Positions 1 through 7,626 of a stretch of 64,000 bases of DNA are shown in pieces (within the stretch, counting starts at the first letter, position 1; the number at the start of each line of letters is the position of its first letter). The translations under genes were made by a program, and so were the position numbers. The notes under the pieces were generated by a model. It was not told the DNA's origin. It worked only from the letters and a program-made list of their open reading frames with translations, and made no database searches. Source of the stretch: Mycolicibacterium elephantis DSM 44368 (GTDB lineage Bacteria; Actinomycetota; Actinomycetes; Mycobacteriales; Mycobacteriaceae); the NCBI RefSeq assembly GCF_004014805.1, contig NZ_ATDN01000078.1:120636-184635 (forward strand), read 5' to 3'.

Positions 1-37
1 CCGCTCTCGCCCTGGAAGATAGAATTCAGGGCGCACA

Positions 38-110
38 GCCTCCGTAGCTCAGCGGAAAGAGCAGCCGCCTTCTAAGCGGTTGGTCGCAGGTTCGATCCCT
101 GCCGGGGGCG
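38..110 (+). tRNA. tRNA-Arg (anticodon TCT)
   Basis: A full cloverleaf can be folded. The 7-bp acceptor stem is GCCTCCG at 38-44 with CGGGGGC at 103-109 (one G-T pair). The anticodon stem GCCGC/GCGGT encloses the loop CTTCTAA, so the anticodon is TCT, which reads AGA. The T arm is GCAGG-TTCGATC-CCTGC at 86-102, followed by discriminator G110. The 3' CCA is not encoded. It lies directly upstream of the secreted PE-PPE-domain gene. Confidence 0.95.
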
Positions 111-150
111 CGCGATAGATTGCTGGGGCACCGTCGAACGGAAATCAAGG

Positions 151-1650
151 ATGGCAAGACGCGCGAACAGGCTGGCGCTGACCGTCGCTGCGGCAGGCAT
201 CGCGACCAGCGTCACCGGGGTCGCCGCGCTGCAACCGGCCGCCATCACCACGCCGTTGGTCGATCTGGCCGCCCTGATTGTCGTCGGCAGCTCCACCAAC
301 CCGACCGGCGCGGGTGTGGAGAACTTCTTCCAGGGCAAGTTCAACGACCCCATGTACACCGGCCCGAACGGCGACGACATCGTCTACGTCAACTTCTGGT
401 CCGGTGTGAAAGGCATCGAACGGGCTCTGGACGCCAACGCCGGGGAACGCAACGCCATCATCGCATCGGGCTGGGGCGCGGCGAACGCGAGCCTGCTGGC
501 GCTGAGCAATCGTCCCGACCTCAGCGACACGGTGCTGATCCTGGACAACGACGTGGCGCGGCCCGACGGCGGCTTCGGCACCCGCTATCCGTGGTTCGCC
601 CTCATCGGCGTCAACCCGTTTCCCACACCCAGCCAGGTGCCGGCCCTGCGCGCGGTGAACATCGGCTACGAATACGACTACAACTCGAACGCGCCCGCGG
701 TTCTCCTCAACCCGCTGGCGGCCGTCAACTCGCTGGTCGGCTATCTGTACCGGCACCGCGACCAGGCCTCGATCGACCTGCCGGTCAATCCTGACGGCAC
801 GCCCGCGGTCCACTGCGACGCGAACACCTGCGCGATCACCGTCAGCGGAGCCGTTCTCGACTGCCCGAACGCTCGATGCAGTTCCCCCGGGGACCGGATC
901 ACCGCATACGTCACCATCCGCAACAACACCACCTATGTGACCTACGCCAGCGACGAGCTACCGCTGACCAGGCTCATCCGCGACGTGTTCGGAGATCAGA
1001 TCGCCGCGTTCTTCGACCCACTTCTGCGTCTGTTCGTCAACTCCGCCTACTACGGGAGCAATCCGATCCCCAGCGATCCCAGCGCCTACCGCCCCGCGAC
1101 GCTGTTCCCGTCGCCCTTACAAGTGCTGGATACCCTCGTGCGGATCCCGGGCGCGATCATCGAGGGCTGGCATGCGGCCACGGCGCCCCCGAAGCCGCCG
1201 GCACCGAAGGCCACTTCCGCGAACGACACGGCGGACGGAGCCGGAGACGACGCGTCCGAGCAGGACAGCCCCGAGAAGTCCACCCTGATGGAATCCCCGC
1301 TTGTCCAGCGCGTGCTGGCGTCCGTGACGCCGCAGCCGGCGTCACCGAGCCCCGACGCCGACGAAGACGTCGAAGCGTCCGAGGACGGCCAACTGTCCGA
1401 GGGTTCGGACGAGACGCGGCGGCCGAAGATCGGCGTCGTGCGCACCAGCGACAAGGCCGAGCCCGGCACCATCGGCTTCACCGGCGGCAGCGACGACGAC
1501 TCGAACGTCGTTGAGCCGGACACGTATTCCACAACCGACAGCGATACCGAACCGGCTCAGGACGACGACAAAGGCACGGACACAGCGCAGGACGACGGCG
1601 CTGACACCGGCGCCGATACCGGCGCCGACGACGCCGGTGCCGCGGCCTGA
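151..1650 (+). CDS. Secreted PE-PPE-domain (alpha/beta hydrolase fold) protein
   Basis: A protein of 499 residues. An N-terminal signal peptide (about residues 1-26, RRANRLALTVAAAGIA) is followed by a domain like the PE-PPE C-terminal serine hydrolase fold (about 37-330), with the typical GSSTNPTG start and a conserved YPWFALIGVNP stretch. There is no PE or PPE N-terminal domain. The tail (about 345-499) is acidic, Pro/Ser/Asp rich and ends in TGAD repeats, so probably disordered. In active relatives the nucleophile elbow reads G-x-S-x-x. Here the matching stretch near residue 110 reads SGWGAAN, with Gly where Ser is expected, so esterase activity is doubtful. The start is the ATG at 151, 41 nt after the tRNA; its Shine-Dalgarno is weak. 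A cell-surface or secreted role is inferred. Confidence 0.85.
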   Translation: MARRANRLALTVAAAGIATSVTGVAALQPAAITTPLVDLAALIVVGSSTNPTGAGVENFFQGKFNDPMYTGPNGDDIVYVNFWSGVKGIERALDANAGERNAIIASGWGAANASLLALSNRPDLSDTVLILDNDVARPDGGFGTRYPWFALIGVNPFPTPSQVPALRAVNIGYEYDYNSNAPAVLLNPLAAVNSLVGYLYRHRDQASIDLPVNPDGTPAVHCDANTCAITVSGAVLDCPNARCSSPGDRITAYVTIRNNTTYVTYASDELPLTRLIRDVFGDQIAAFFDPLLRLFVNSAYYGSNPIPSDPSAYRPATLFPSPLQVLDTLVRIPGAIIEGWHAATAPPKPPAPKATSANDTADGAGDDASEQDSPEKSTLMESPLVQRVLASVTPQPASPSPDADEDVEASEDGQLSEGSDETRRPKIGVVRTSDKAEPGTIGFTGGSDDDSNVVEPDTYSTTDSDTEPAQDDDKGTDTAQDDGADTGADTGADDAGAAA

Positions 1651-1695
1651 CCCTGCGCCAAGCTGTGATTCACGTTGCGCGTCGACGCCGATCGA

Positions 1696-1701
1696 TACAC
1701 T
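1696..1701 (+). promoter_or_regulatory. -10 element of a leaderless promoter (TACACT)
   Basis: TACACT matches the mycobacterial TANNNT -10 consensus and ends 6 nt before the GTG at 1708. This spacing puts the transcription start on the start codon and supports that GTG over the in-frame TTG at 1675. Confidence 0.5.
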
Positions 1702-1707
1702 CATCGC

Positions 1708-2091
1708 GTGAATTCGGGGCGACGCAGCGCGGCCGCGGTCATCGCAACCGCCGCACTGCTGGCGGCTGCGAACGCCGTTCCCGCGCAGGCGAGCCCCCCG
1801 AGCTACGGCAGCAACGGGGTGTTCGGCGTCGCCACCAACCCCACCGAAGGCTGGGCGACGGCCTACATCCAGCCCGGCCGCTACCGGGTCGACCAGGCAC
1901 CGAGCATGGCGCCGTACCAGAGCGCCCCCGGGTTCTGGTACCGCTGTCACGCCTTCCCATGCAGCCCGGGCTTTCCGGGCAACGTCATCGCCAGCGGCGC
2001 CGCCGTCCGAGACGCTCCGACCTTCGTGGACATCCTGCCCAGCGACGTCGCGGTGGCGCTGCACAACGTCACGCTGACGGCCGCCGGTTGA
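1708..2091 (+). CDS. Small secreted protein of unknown function
   Basis: A protein of 127 residues starting at GTG 1708. A Sec signal peptide (NSGRRSAAAVIATAALLAA, probable cleavage after VPAQA) precedes a mature part of about 100 residues rich in Gly, Pro and Tyr with two Cys (CHAFPC), likely a disulfide. I do not recognise a named family; it has the look of the small exported proteins common in mycobacteria. An in-frame TTG at 1675 would add 11 residues before the signal peptide, but the -10 box at 1696-1701 argues for GTG 1708. The stop lies 31 bp before the crotonase gene. Confidence 0.75.
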   Translation: MNSGRRSAAAVIATAALLAAANAVPAQASPPSYGSNGVFGVATNPTEGWATAYIQPGRYRVDQAPSMAPYQSAPGFWYRCHAFPCSPGFPGNVIASGAAVRDAPTFVDILPSDVAVALHNVTLTAAG

Positions 2092-2122
2092 ACGTCGACG
2101 CCGCCGCTCTACGCTGAGCAGC

Positions 2123-2875
2123 GTGTCTGATCTTGTGTTGGTCCACATCGAGGACCGCGTCGCCGTCGTCACCGTCAACGATCCCGACCGCCGCAACGCC
2201 GTGACGTTCGACATGTCCGTTCAGCTTCGTGCCGCCGTCGACGCCGCCGAAGCCAACCCGGACGTGCATGCGCTCGTCGTCACCGGGGCCGGTAAGGCCT
2301 TCTGCGCCGGCGCCGATCTGAGCGCGCTCGGCGAGGCGACCGAGGACGGCCTGCGCAAGATCTACGACGGTTTCCTCGCCGTCGCCAACTGCGCGTTGCC
2401 GACCATCGCCGCGGTCAACGGCGCGGCCGTCGGCGCCGGTCTGAACCTGGCGCTCGCCGCCGACGTGCGCATCGCGGGCCCCGCGGCCCTGTTCGATCCC
2501 CGGTTCCAGAAGCTGGGCATCCACCCGGGTGGTGGGGCCACCTGGATGCTGCAACGCGCGGTCGGGCCGCAGGTGGCGCGCGCGGCGCTGCTGTTCGGCA
2601 TGCGTTTCGACGCCGAGGCCGCCGTCCGCCACGGTCTCGCGCTCGCCGTCGCTGACGACCCGGTCGCCGCGGCGCGCGAGCTGGCCGCCGGGCCGGCCGC
2701 GGCGCCGCGTGACGTCGTCCTGGCGACCAAGGCCTCCATGCGCGCGACCGCGAACCCCGGCGTCGTCGACACCGAGCAGCACCGTATCGCCGTCGACACC
2801 GAACTCGGGCCGCAGGCCACGTCGATCCTGACTCCGGAATTCGCTGAACGACTGGCCGCCGCCAAGCGGAAGTAG
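2123..2875 (+). CDS. Enoyl-CoA hydratase/isomerase (crotonase) family protein, EchA14-like
   Basis: A protein of 250 residues from GTG 2123, the usual crotonase length. The fold is clear: VTVNDPDRRNAV near 17-28, the CoA/oxyanion motif AFCAGADLSAL near 60-70, and VNGAAVGAGLNLALAAD near 93-109. The two catalytic glutamates of true hydratases are both absent: the first site reads AGLNLA (Asn for Glu) and the second reads DPRFQKLG rather than x-P-E-x. It may therefore catalyse isomerisation or another crotonase reaction. It is convergent with bkdC (3 bp apart). Its place next to the bkd operon matches echA14 (Rv2486) of M. tuberculosis; this is inferred from gene order. Confidence 0.85.
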   Translation: MSDLVLVHIEDRVAVVTVNDPDRRNAVTFDMSVQLRAAVDAAEANPDVHALVVTGAGKAFCAGADLSALGEATEDGLRKIYDGFLAVANCALPTIAAVNGAAVGAGLNLALAADVRIAGPAALFDPRFQKLGIHPGGGATWMLQRAVGPQVARAALLFGMRFDAEAAVRHGLALAVADDPVAAARELAAGPAAAPRDVVLATKASMRATANPGVVDTEQHRIAVDTELGPQATSILTPEFAERLAAAKRK

Positions 2876-2878
2876 GCG

Positions 2879-4042
2879 CTAGACGTCGAGCAGCGCCAGC
2901 TCCGGGGATTCGATCAGGTCACGCAGCTCCCTCAGGAACGCCGCGACCTGCGCGCCGTCGGCGACACGATGGTCGAACGCGCACGTGAGTCTCATCGTCG
3001 GACGGGCGACCACTTCACCATCGACGACGACGGGCCGCGGGCGCAGCGAGCCCATCCCGAGAATGGCCGCCTCCGGGTAGTTGATGACCGGCACTCCGTC
3101 GTCGAGGCCGAGCGCCCCGAAGTTCGACACCGTGAACGTCGAGCCCTGCAGTTCCGTCGGCCGAAGTGTTCCCTCGCGAGCACCTTGAATCAACCGGGCC
3201 ACCACGCGGGCCAGTTCGCGGGTCGTCTTGTCCTGCGCGTCACGCACCACCGGGACCAGCAGCCCGCGCGGCGCCGCCACCCCGAACCCCAGGTGCACCG
3301 CCGAATGCAGGTGTATCCGGGGTCCGTCGGTGGTTTCCACCCAGGTGGCGTTGAGGTTGGGGTGGTGGCGCAGCGCGATCGTCAACAGCCGCAGCGTCAG
3401 CACGAACGGGGTGATCGGCGCGTCCGCATCCGCCTTGTCTGCCAACCGGTCGCGCAATGTCATCAAGCGCGAAGCATCGACCTCGACACCTGCATGTGCG
3501 TCCGGTATCTCCCTGCGTGACAGCGTCATTCGCTGCGCCATCTCGGCATGCACACCGCGCACCGAAACCGTGTCCGCTTCGGGCGCGCTCCTGCCCGCCG
3601 CCGCCAGCACGTCCTCCCGGGTGATCACCCCGTCGGCACCCGAACCGGTCAACGTGCGCAGGTCGACGTTCAGGTCCGCCGCCAGTTTGCGTACCGGCGG
3701 CTTGGCCCTCGGCCGGCTCGGCGCGGCGAGGCGCCTGCTGCTGTCCATCTCGTCGTCGGCGCCGTATCCGACCAGCACCGGCCTGCGTTTCACACCGGCG
3801 CTGTCCGTCTCGAAACGTGCCAGCACTGAGCCGACGGCCAGCGTATCGCCCTCGGCGCCACCGAGTTCGACGATCCGGCCCGCGTACGGGCTCGGGATCT
3901 CGACCTCGGCCTTGTTGGTCTCGACGGTGCACAGCGTCTGGTTCAGGTCGACGTCATCGCCGACCGCGACGGCCCAGTGGGTGATCGTCGCGTCTTCCAA
4001 TCCTTCACCCAGGTCGGGGACCAGGAACTCTCGCACGGTCAT
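2879..4042 (-). CDS. bkdC: Branched-chain 2-oxoacid dehydrogenase E2 (dihydrolipoyl acyltransferase)
   Basis: A protein of 387 residues that moves the acyl group from E1 to CoA in oxidation of branched-chain 2-oxoacids. The order is: N-terminal lipoyl domain (about 1-80, PDLGEGLEDA at the start, lipoyl Lys in ETNKAEVE), a short linker, a peripheral subunit-binding domain (about 115-155, VRKLAADLNVDL), and a C-terminal acyltransferase domain ending in the active-site motif FDHRVADGAQ. The start is set by MTVREFLVPDLGEG at 4042, overlapping the bkdB stop by ATGA, so translation is coupled. An upstream in-frame extension lies inside bkdB and is ignored. It is the last gene of the operon. It corresponds to Rv2495c. 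Confidence 0.95.
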   Translation of the reverse strand: MTVREFLVPDLGEGLEDATITHWAVAVGDDVDLNQTLCTVETNKAEVEIPSPYAGRIVELGGAEGDTLAVGSVLARFETDSAGVKRRPVLVGYGADDEMDSSRRLAAPSRPRAKPPVRKLAADLNVDLRTLTGSGADGVITREDVLAAAGRSAPEADTVSVRGVHAEMAQRMTLSRREIPDAHAGVEVDASRLMTLRDRLADKADADAPITPFVLTLRLLTIALRHHPNLNATWVETTDGPRIHLHSAVHLGFGVAAPRGLLVPVVRDAQDKTTRELARVVARLIQGAREGTLRPTELQGSTFTVSNFGALGLDDGVPVINYPEAAILGMGSLRPRPVVVDGEVVARPTMRLTCAFDHRVADGAQVAAFLRELRDLIESPELALLDV

Positions 4043-5097
4043 GGTTGCTCCAATGTGCGTTCCACACAGTCGAGTAACCGGTCGACGCCGGGCAGCCACA
4101 GTTTCTCCAGCCGGGCCGGCGGATACGGTGTGTCAAATCCCGTGGCGCGCAGCACCGGCGCTTCCAGATCGTAGAACAGTTCTTCCTGCAGGCGCGCGGC
4201 CAGTTCCGCGCCGAACCCCAGCGTGCGCGGGCCTTCGTGCATCACGACCGCGCGACCGGTGCGCCGTACCGAGTTCGCGACCGTGTCGAAGTCCAGCGGG
4301 TTCAGCGACCGCAGATCGATCACCTCCAGGCGCCAACCGCGCTGCTCGGCAGCGATGTCGGCGGCGCTCAACGCCGTCGCGGCCAGTGGACCGTAGGTCA
4401 CCACGGTCACGTCGTCGCCGCTGCGCCGAATCGCCGCCCGGCCGATCGGTGGTGCTGCCACGTCGGTGTCGACCGGTCCGCGCGCCCAGTACCGCCGTTT
4501 GGGTTCCAGATACACGACCGGGTCAGGGCTGCTGATCGCTTGTCGCAACAGCCAATACGCGTCCGACGGCGTAGAAGGCACGACAACCTTGAGGCCCGCG
4601 GTGTGTAGCCAGTAGGTCTCGGTCGACTCGGAATGGTGTTCGACGGCGCCGATCCCGCCGAACGACGGGATGCGAATGGTCACCGGCATCGCGATGTCGC
4701 CGCGCGTACGCATCCGGTATTTCGCCAGATGGCTGACGATCTGGTCGAACGCCGGCGCGGCGAAACCGTCGAACTGTATCTCAGGCACCGGTACCAGCCC
4801 GCGGATCGCCATGCCGATCGCGATGCCGACAATCGCCGACTCCGCCAGCGGAGTGTCGAAACACCGCTGCTCGCCGAATGTTTCGGCGAGCCCTTCGGTG
4901 ACCCGGAAGACACCGCCCAGCATCGCGACGTCCTCGCCGAACACCAGCACCCGCTCGTCGGCCGCCATCGCATCGTGCAGCGCCCGGTTGATCGCCTGCA
5001 CCATTGTGAGCGTCGGCGCCACCGGCACCGGGGTCAGCAAGGGGCCGCGGGGATCGTCCTCGCCGTGCGCTGCGGGGCGTTCGATGATCTGTGTCAT
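4039..5097 (-). CDS. bkdB: Branched-chain 2-oxoacid dehydrogenase E1 beta subunit
   Basis: A protein of 352 residues, the transketolase C-terminal half of E1. Visible marks are the pyrimidine-binding region (VQAINRALHDAMAADERV, GEDVAMLGGVFRVTEGL), FDTPLAESAIVGIAIGMA, the conserved FGGIGAVEHHSES segment and the C-terminal VIDLRSLNPLD. The start ATG (MTQIIERP) is at 5097 and overlaps the bkdA stop by ATGA; the 3' end overlaps the bkdC start in the same way. It pairs with bkdA to form the thiamine-diphosphate heterotetramer. It corresponds to Rv2496c. The open frame extends upstream, but that part lies inside bkdA. Confidence 0.95.
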   Translation of the reverse strand: MTQIIERPAAHGEDDPRGPLLTPVPVAPTLTMVQAINRALHDAMAADERVLVFGEDVAMLGGVFRVTEGLAETFGEQRCFDTPLAESAIVGIAIGMAIRGLVPVPEIQFDGFAAPAFDQIVSHLAKYRMRTRGDIAMPVTIRIPSFGGIGAVEHHSESTETYWLHTAGLKVVVPSTPSDAYWLLRQAISSPDPVVYLEPKRRYWARGPVDTDVAAPPIGRAAIRRSGDDVTVVTYGPLAATALSAADIAAEQRGWRLEVIDLRSLNPLDFDTVANSVRRTGRAVVMHEGPRTLGFGAELAARLQEELFYDLEAPVLRATGFDTPYPPARLEKLWLPGVDRLLDCVERTLEQP

Positions 5098-6194
5098 GCT
5101 CGTGCCCTCCCGTCGCTTCGCTCGCCCGAAGCCTCCTTCGCCAGCTCGGCAAGCAACTCTCGTCGCTGGTGCGCGAGAGCCGGTGTGATGTCGTAGTAGA
5201 CGGTGTCGAACATGTCGGCCACGTCGAAATCGGCTGCGTCGACGACGGAGTCGCGCAGTTCGGCCCGCAACCGTTTCGACCTGGCGGCAACGCGCTGTTC
5301 GAGCCGATCGGTCCAAATTCCGGCGTTGCGCAGATACGTGCGGTACCGCTGGATGGGATCCCGTGCGGCCCAGAGCGCCACCTCGTCGGCGTCCTGATAC
5401 CGCGTCGGGTCGTCGGAGGTGGTGTGCGGGCCCATGCGGTAGGTCACCGCCTCGATCAGCGTCGGTCCGCCGCCGTCGCGGGCTCGCTCGGCGGCCTCGG
5501 CCACCACCGCGAAACACGCCATTACGTCGTTGCCGTCCACCCGAACCCCCGGCATGCCGTAGCCGACGGCGCGGTGCGCGATCGACGGTGCGGCGATCTG
5601 GTGGCTGACCGGCACCGAGATCGCCCACTGGTTGTTCTGCACGAAGAACACGCACGGTGCCTTGAACACCGCGGCGAAGTTGAGCGCCTCGTGCGCATCG
5701 CCCGTGCTGGTGGCGCCGTCGCCGATGAACGCCAGCGTCACCGAGTTCTCGCCGAGCCGTTGCGCGGCCATCGCGGCGCCGACGGCGTGCAGTCCCTGGG
5801 TGCCGATCGGGATGGAGATGGGCGCGACGCATTTGTCGGTGAAATCCAGTCCGCCGTGCCACTTACCGCGCCACACCGCTGCCATCTGGGCGGGGCTGAT
5901 CCCGCGCACCAGAAAGGCGCCGATTTCGCGGTATTGCGGGAACAGCCAGTCGGTCTTGCGCAAGCAGGCCGTCGCGCCGATCTGGGCGGCCTCCTGCCCG
6001 CGACACGACGCGAACAGCGCCAGCTCGCCCTGCCGTTGCAGGTTGACGAACTCAGCGTCGAGGTCGCGCGTCACGACCATCGACTCGTAAAGCCAGGAAA
6101 GCGTCTCGGGCGGCAGGCCTCGGCGGTATCGGCTGTGCGACGTCGGTGAACCGTCGGGCGCCACGAGTTGGACCAACTCCGACAGACCAGCCAT
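5094..6194 (-). CDS. bkdA: Branched-chain 2-oxoacid dehydrogenase E1 alpha subunit
   Basis: A protein of 366 residues that decarboxylates branched-chain 2-oxoacids with thiamine diphosphate. The cofactor motif GDGATSTGDAHEALNFAAVF...NNQWAIS (GDG-x(~30)-NN) is intact, and the substrate-loop region YRMGPHTTSDDPTRY carries the usual phosphorylation-loop residues. The ATG at 6194 is preferred over one at 6212 because a perfect AGGAGG lies 4 nt upstream of it. The reading frame overlaps bkdB by 4 bp. About 100 bp separate it from citE, the largest gap within the operon. It corresponds to Rv2497c. Confidence 0.95.
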   Translation of the reverse strand: MAGLSELVQLVAPDGSPTSHSRYRRGLPPETLSWLYESMVVTRDLDAEFVNLQRQGELALFASCRGQEAAQIGATACLRKTDWLFPQYREIGAFLVRGISPAQMAAVWRGKWHGGLDFTDKCVAPISIPIGTQGLHAVGAAMAAQRLGENSVTLAFIGDGATSTGDAHEALNFAAVFKAPCVFFVQNNQWAISVPVSHQIAAPSIAHRAVGYGMPGVRVDGNDVMACFAVVAEAAERARDGGGPTLIEAVTYRMGPHTTSDDPTRYQDADEVALWAARDPIQRYRTYLRNAGIWTDRLEQRVAARSKRLRAELRDSVVDAADFDVADMFDTVYYDITPALAHQRRELLAELAKEASGERSDGRARA

Positions 6195-6198
6195 ACCG

Positions 6199-6204
6199 CC
6201 TCCT
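6199..6204 (-). promoter_or_regulatory. Strong Shine-Dalgarno (AGGAGG) of bkdA
   Basis: The minus strand reads AGGAGG followed by CGGT and ATG at 6194. It decides the start of bkdA and suggests independent, strong translation initiation within the operon, where the other junctions depend on overlap. Confidence 0.7.
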
Positions 6205-6295
6205 AGGGTCACTGACGGCGGATCGCGTCGTCAGGCGACTGAGGTGCTCAGCGCGGAGGCGGTCAGAGCAAAACCCCTGGTGGAGGGCCCGTCCG

Positions 6296-7114
6296 TCAGC
6301 TGCCGGGGTGTGGCGCCAACGCGACGATGCGCTCTGCTCGCCGCAGCACTGGGGCATCCACCATTATGCCCTCGAACTGGAAGACGCCCCGCTGGTCGCG
6401 GGCCGTGTCGAGCACGCGGCGGGCCCAGTCGACCTGTTCGTCGGTCGGCGCGTAGGCGGAGCGAATCACCGCCACCTGGGTGGGATGGATGGCGACCTTG
6501 GCGTCGAACCCGACCGCGACGGCGTCGTCGGCTTCGGCGCGCAACCCGTCCAGATCCTTGATGTCCAGATACACCGAGTCCAGGGCCAGCCGCCCGTATG
6601 CCTTGGCCGCCAGCAGGCTTTGCGACCGCACGTGCTTGGCGACGTCGCGGTAACTGCCGTCCGGCCAGCGGTTCGCGGTGCCGCCGGTGACCGCGAACAG
6701 ATCCTCGGCGCCCCACATCACCGCGAAAGCGTTGTCGACGCGGGCCGACTCCGTGACGTTGAGCGCGCCGAGCGGCGTCTCGACGAGAACCACCACCTCC
6801 AGCGGCGCCAGCGAGGCCACCTGCTCGGCGGTTTCCGTCTTGGCCAGCATCACCGTCGTGTAATCCGTTGCCGCCAGGGCCTTCACATCCAGCGCGTGAT
6901 CTGGGGTGGAGACGGGATTGACCCGAACCACGGTGCGGACCGGGTCCAGCGGCGTGTCGATCAGCGCCTTGCGGGCCGCCTCACGATCCTTGGCGGCCAC
7001 CCCGTCCTCGAGGTCGAGGATGACGACATCGGCTGCCGCAGCGGCCTTCTCGAAGCGTTCAGGGCGGTCGGCCGGGCAGAACAGCCAGCCGGGCCCGGCA
7101 TGGTCGATCCCCAT
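6296..7114 (-). CDS. citE: CitE-like beta-hydroxyacyl-CoA lyase (leucine/itaconate breakdown)
   Basis: A protein of 272 residues of the HpcH/HpaI aldolase superfamily. Motifs are LDLEDGV with the conserved acidic pair near residues 34-36, VVRVNP, VLVETPLGALN (metal-binding Glu), MWGAEDLFAVTG and KVAIHPTQV. No citrate lyase alpha or gamma subunit gene is nearby, so this is a stand-alone CitE-like lyase. The M. tuberculosis counterpart Rv2498c is known as a stereospecific beta-hydroxyacyl-CoA lyase acting on HMG-CoA and citramalyl-CoA type substrates; this fits its place beside methylcrotonyl-CoA carboxylase and the hydratase. The start at 7114 shares one base with the preceding stop (TGATG). 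Confidence 0.9.
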   Translation of the reverse strand: MGIDHAGPGWLFCPADRPERFEKAAAAADVVILDLEDGVAAKDREAARKALIDTPLDPVRTVVRVNPVSTPDHALDVKALAATDYTTVMLAKTETAEQVASLAPLEVVVLVETPLGALNVTESARVDNAFAVMWGAEDLFAVTGGTANRWPDGSYRDVAKHVRSQSLLAAKAYGRLALDSVYLDIKDLDGLRAEADDAVAVGFDAKVAIHPTQVAVIRSAYAPTDEQVDWARRVLDTARDQRGVFQFEGIMVDAPVLRRAERIVALAPHPGS

Positions 7115-7626
7115 CAGGCTTCTCCCTGCGGCCGCATCCGCACCATCGTCTTGCGCGACGCCAGCGCGACGATGTCACCGTGCTGGTTGCGCCCGGTATG
7201 GGCGAACGTCACGATACCTTCGCCGGGGCGGCTCTTGGACTCGCGTTTGTCGGTCACCTCGGTTTCGGCGTACAAGGTGTCGCCGTGGAAAAGCGGCTTG
7301 GGGAACTTGACCTCGCCGAAGCCGAGGTTGCCGACGATCGTGCCCTGGGTCAGCTGGGCCACCGACAGGCCCACCAACGTCGAGAGCGTCAGCATCGAGT
7401 TGATCAGCCGCTGGTTGAACGGCGGCAGCGCGTCGGAGAACGCGGCATCGAGGTGGAGCGCCTGGGTGTTCATCGTCAGCGTGGTGAAAAGCACGTTGTC
7501 GGCTTCGGTGAGGGTGCGGCCCGGCCGGTGCTGATAGATCACGCCGGTCTCGAACTCCTCGTACCACAGTCCCCGCTGAACGACGACTCTCCCGCCACCC
7601 CGCCCGTCGACTTTCTTGTCGCTCAA
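7114..7626 (-). CDS. MaoC-like hot-dog hydratase (3-methylglutaconyl/itaconyl-CoA hydratase type)
   Basis: A protein of 170 residues with a MaoC/R-hydratase fold. The active-site pattern TEADNVLFTTLTMNTQALHLD (catalytic Asp and His) is present near residues 40-60, followed by GNLGFGEVKFPKPLFHGDTLY. In the leucine pathway a hydratase must act between the carboxylase and the CitE-like lyase, and this gene sits between those genes as Rv2499c does. The start is a TTG at 7626 inside a TTGA overlap with the fadE19 stop. A later GTG within the first 20 codons cannot be excluded. Confidence 0.85.
   Translation of the reverse strand: MSDKKVDGRGGGRVVVQRGLWYEEFETGVIYQHRPGRTLTEADNVLFTTLTMNTQALHLDAAFSDALPPFNQRLINSMLTLSTLVGLSVAQLTQGTIVGNLGFGEVKFPKPLFHGDTLYAETEVTDKRESKSRPGEGIVTFAHTGRNQHGDIVALASRKTMVRMRPQGEA

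Noticed and set aside
1560..1640. Short tandem DNA repeat (GACACCGGCGCC type) in the 3' part of the PE-PPE-domain gene
   Set aside because: It encodes the TGAD repeats of the acidic tail and needs no explanation beyond protein low complexity.
5098..5862. N-terminal extension of bkdB as one 607-residue protein fused to bkdA sequence
   Set aside because: The extension is Arg-rich and lies in another frame of bkdA; the ATGA overlap at 5094-5097 and the normal E1 beta start give the real boundary.
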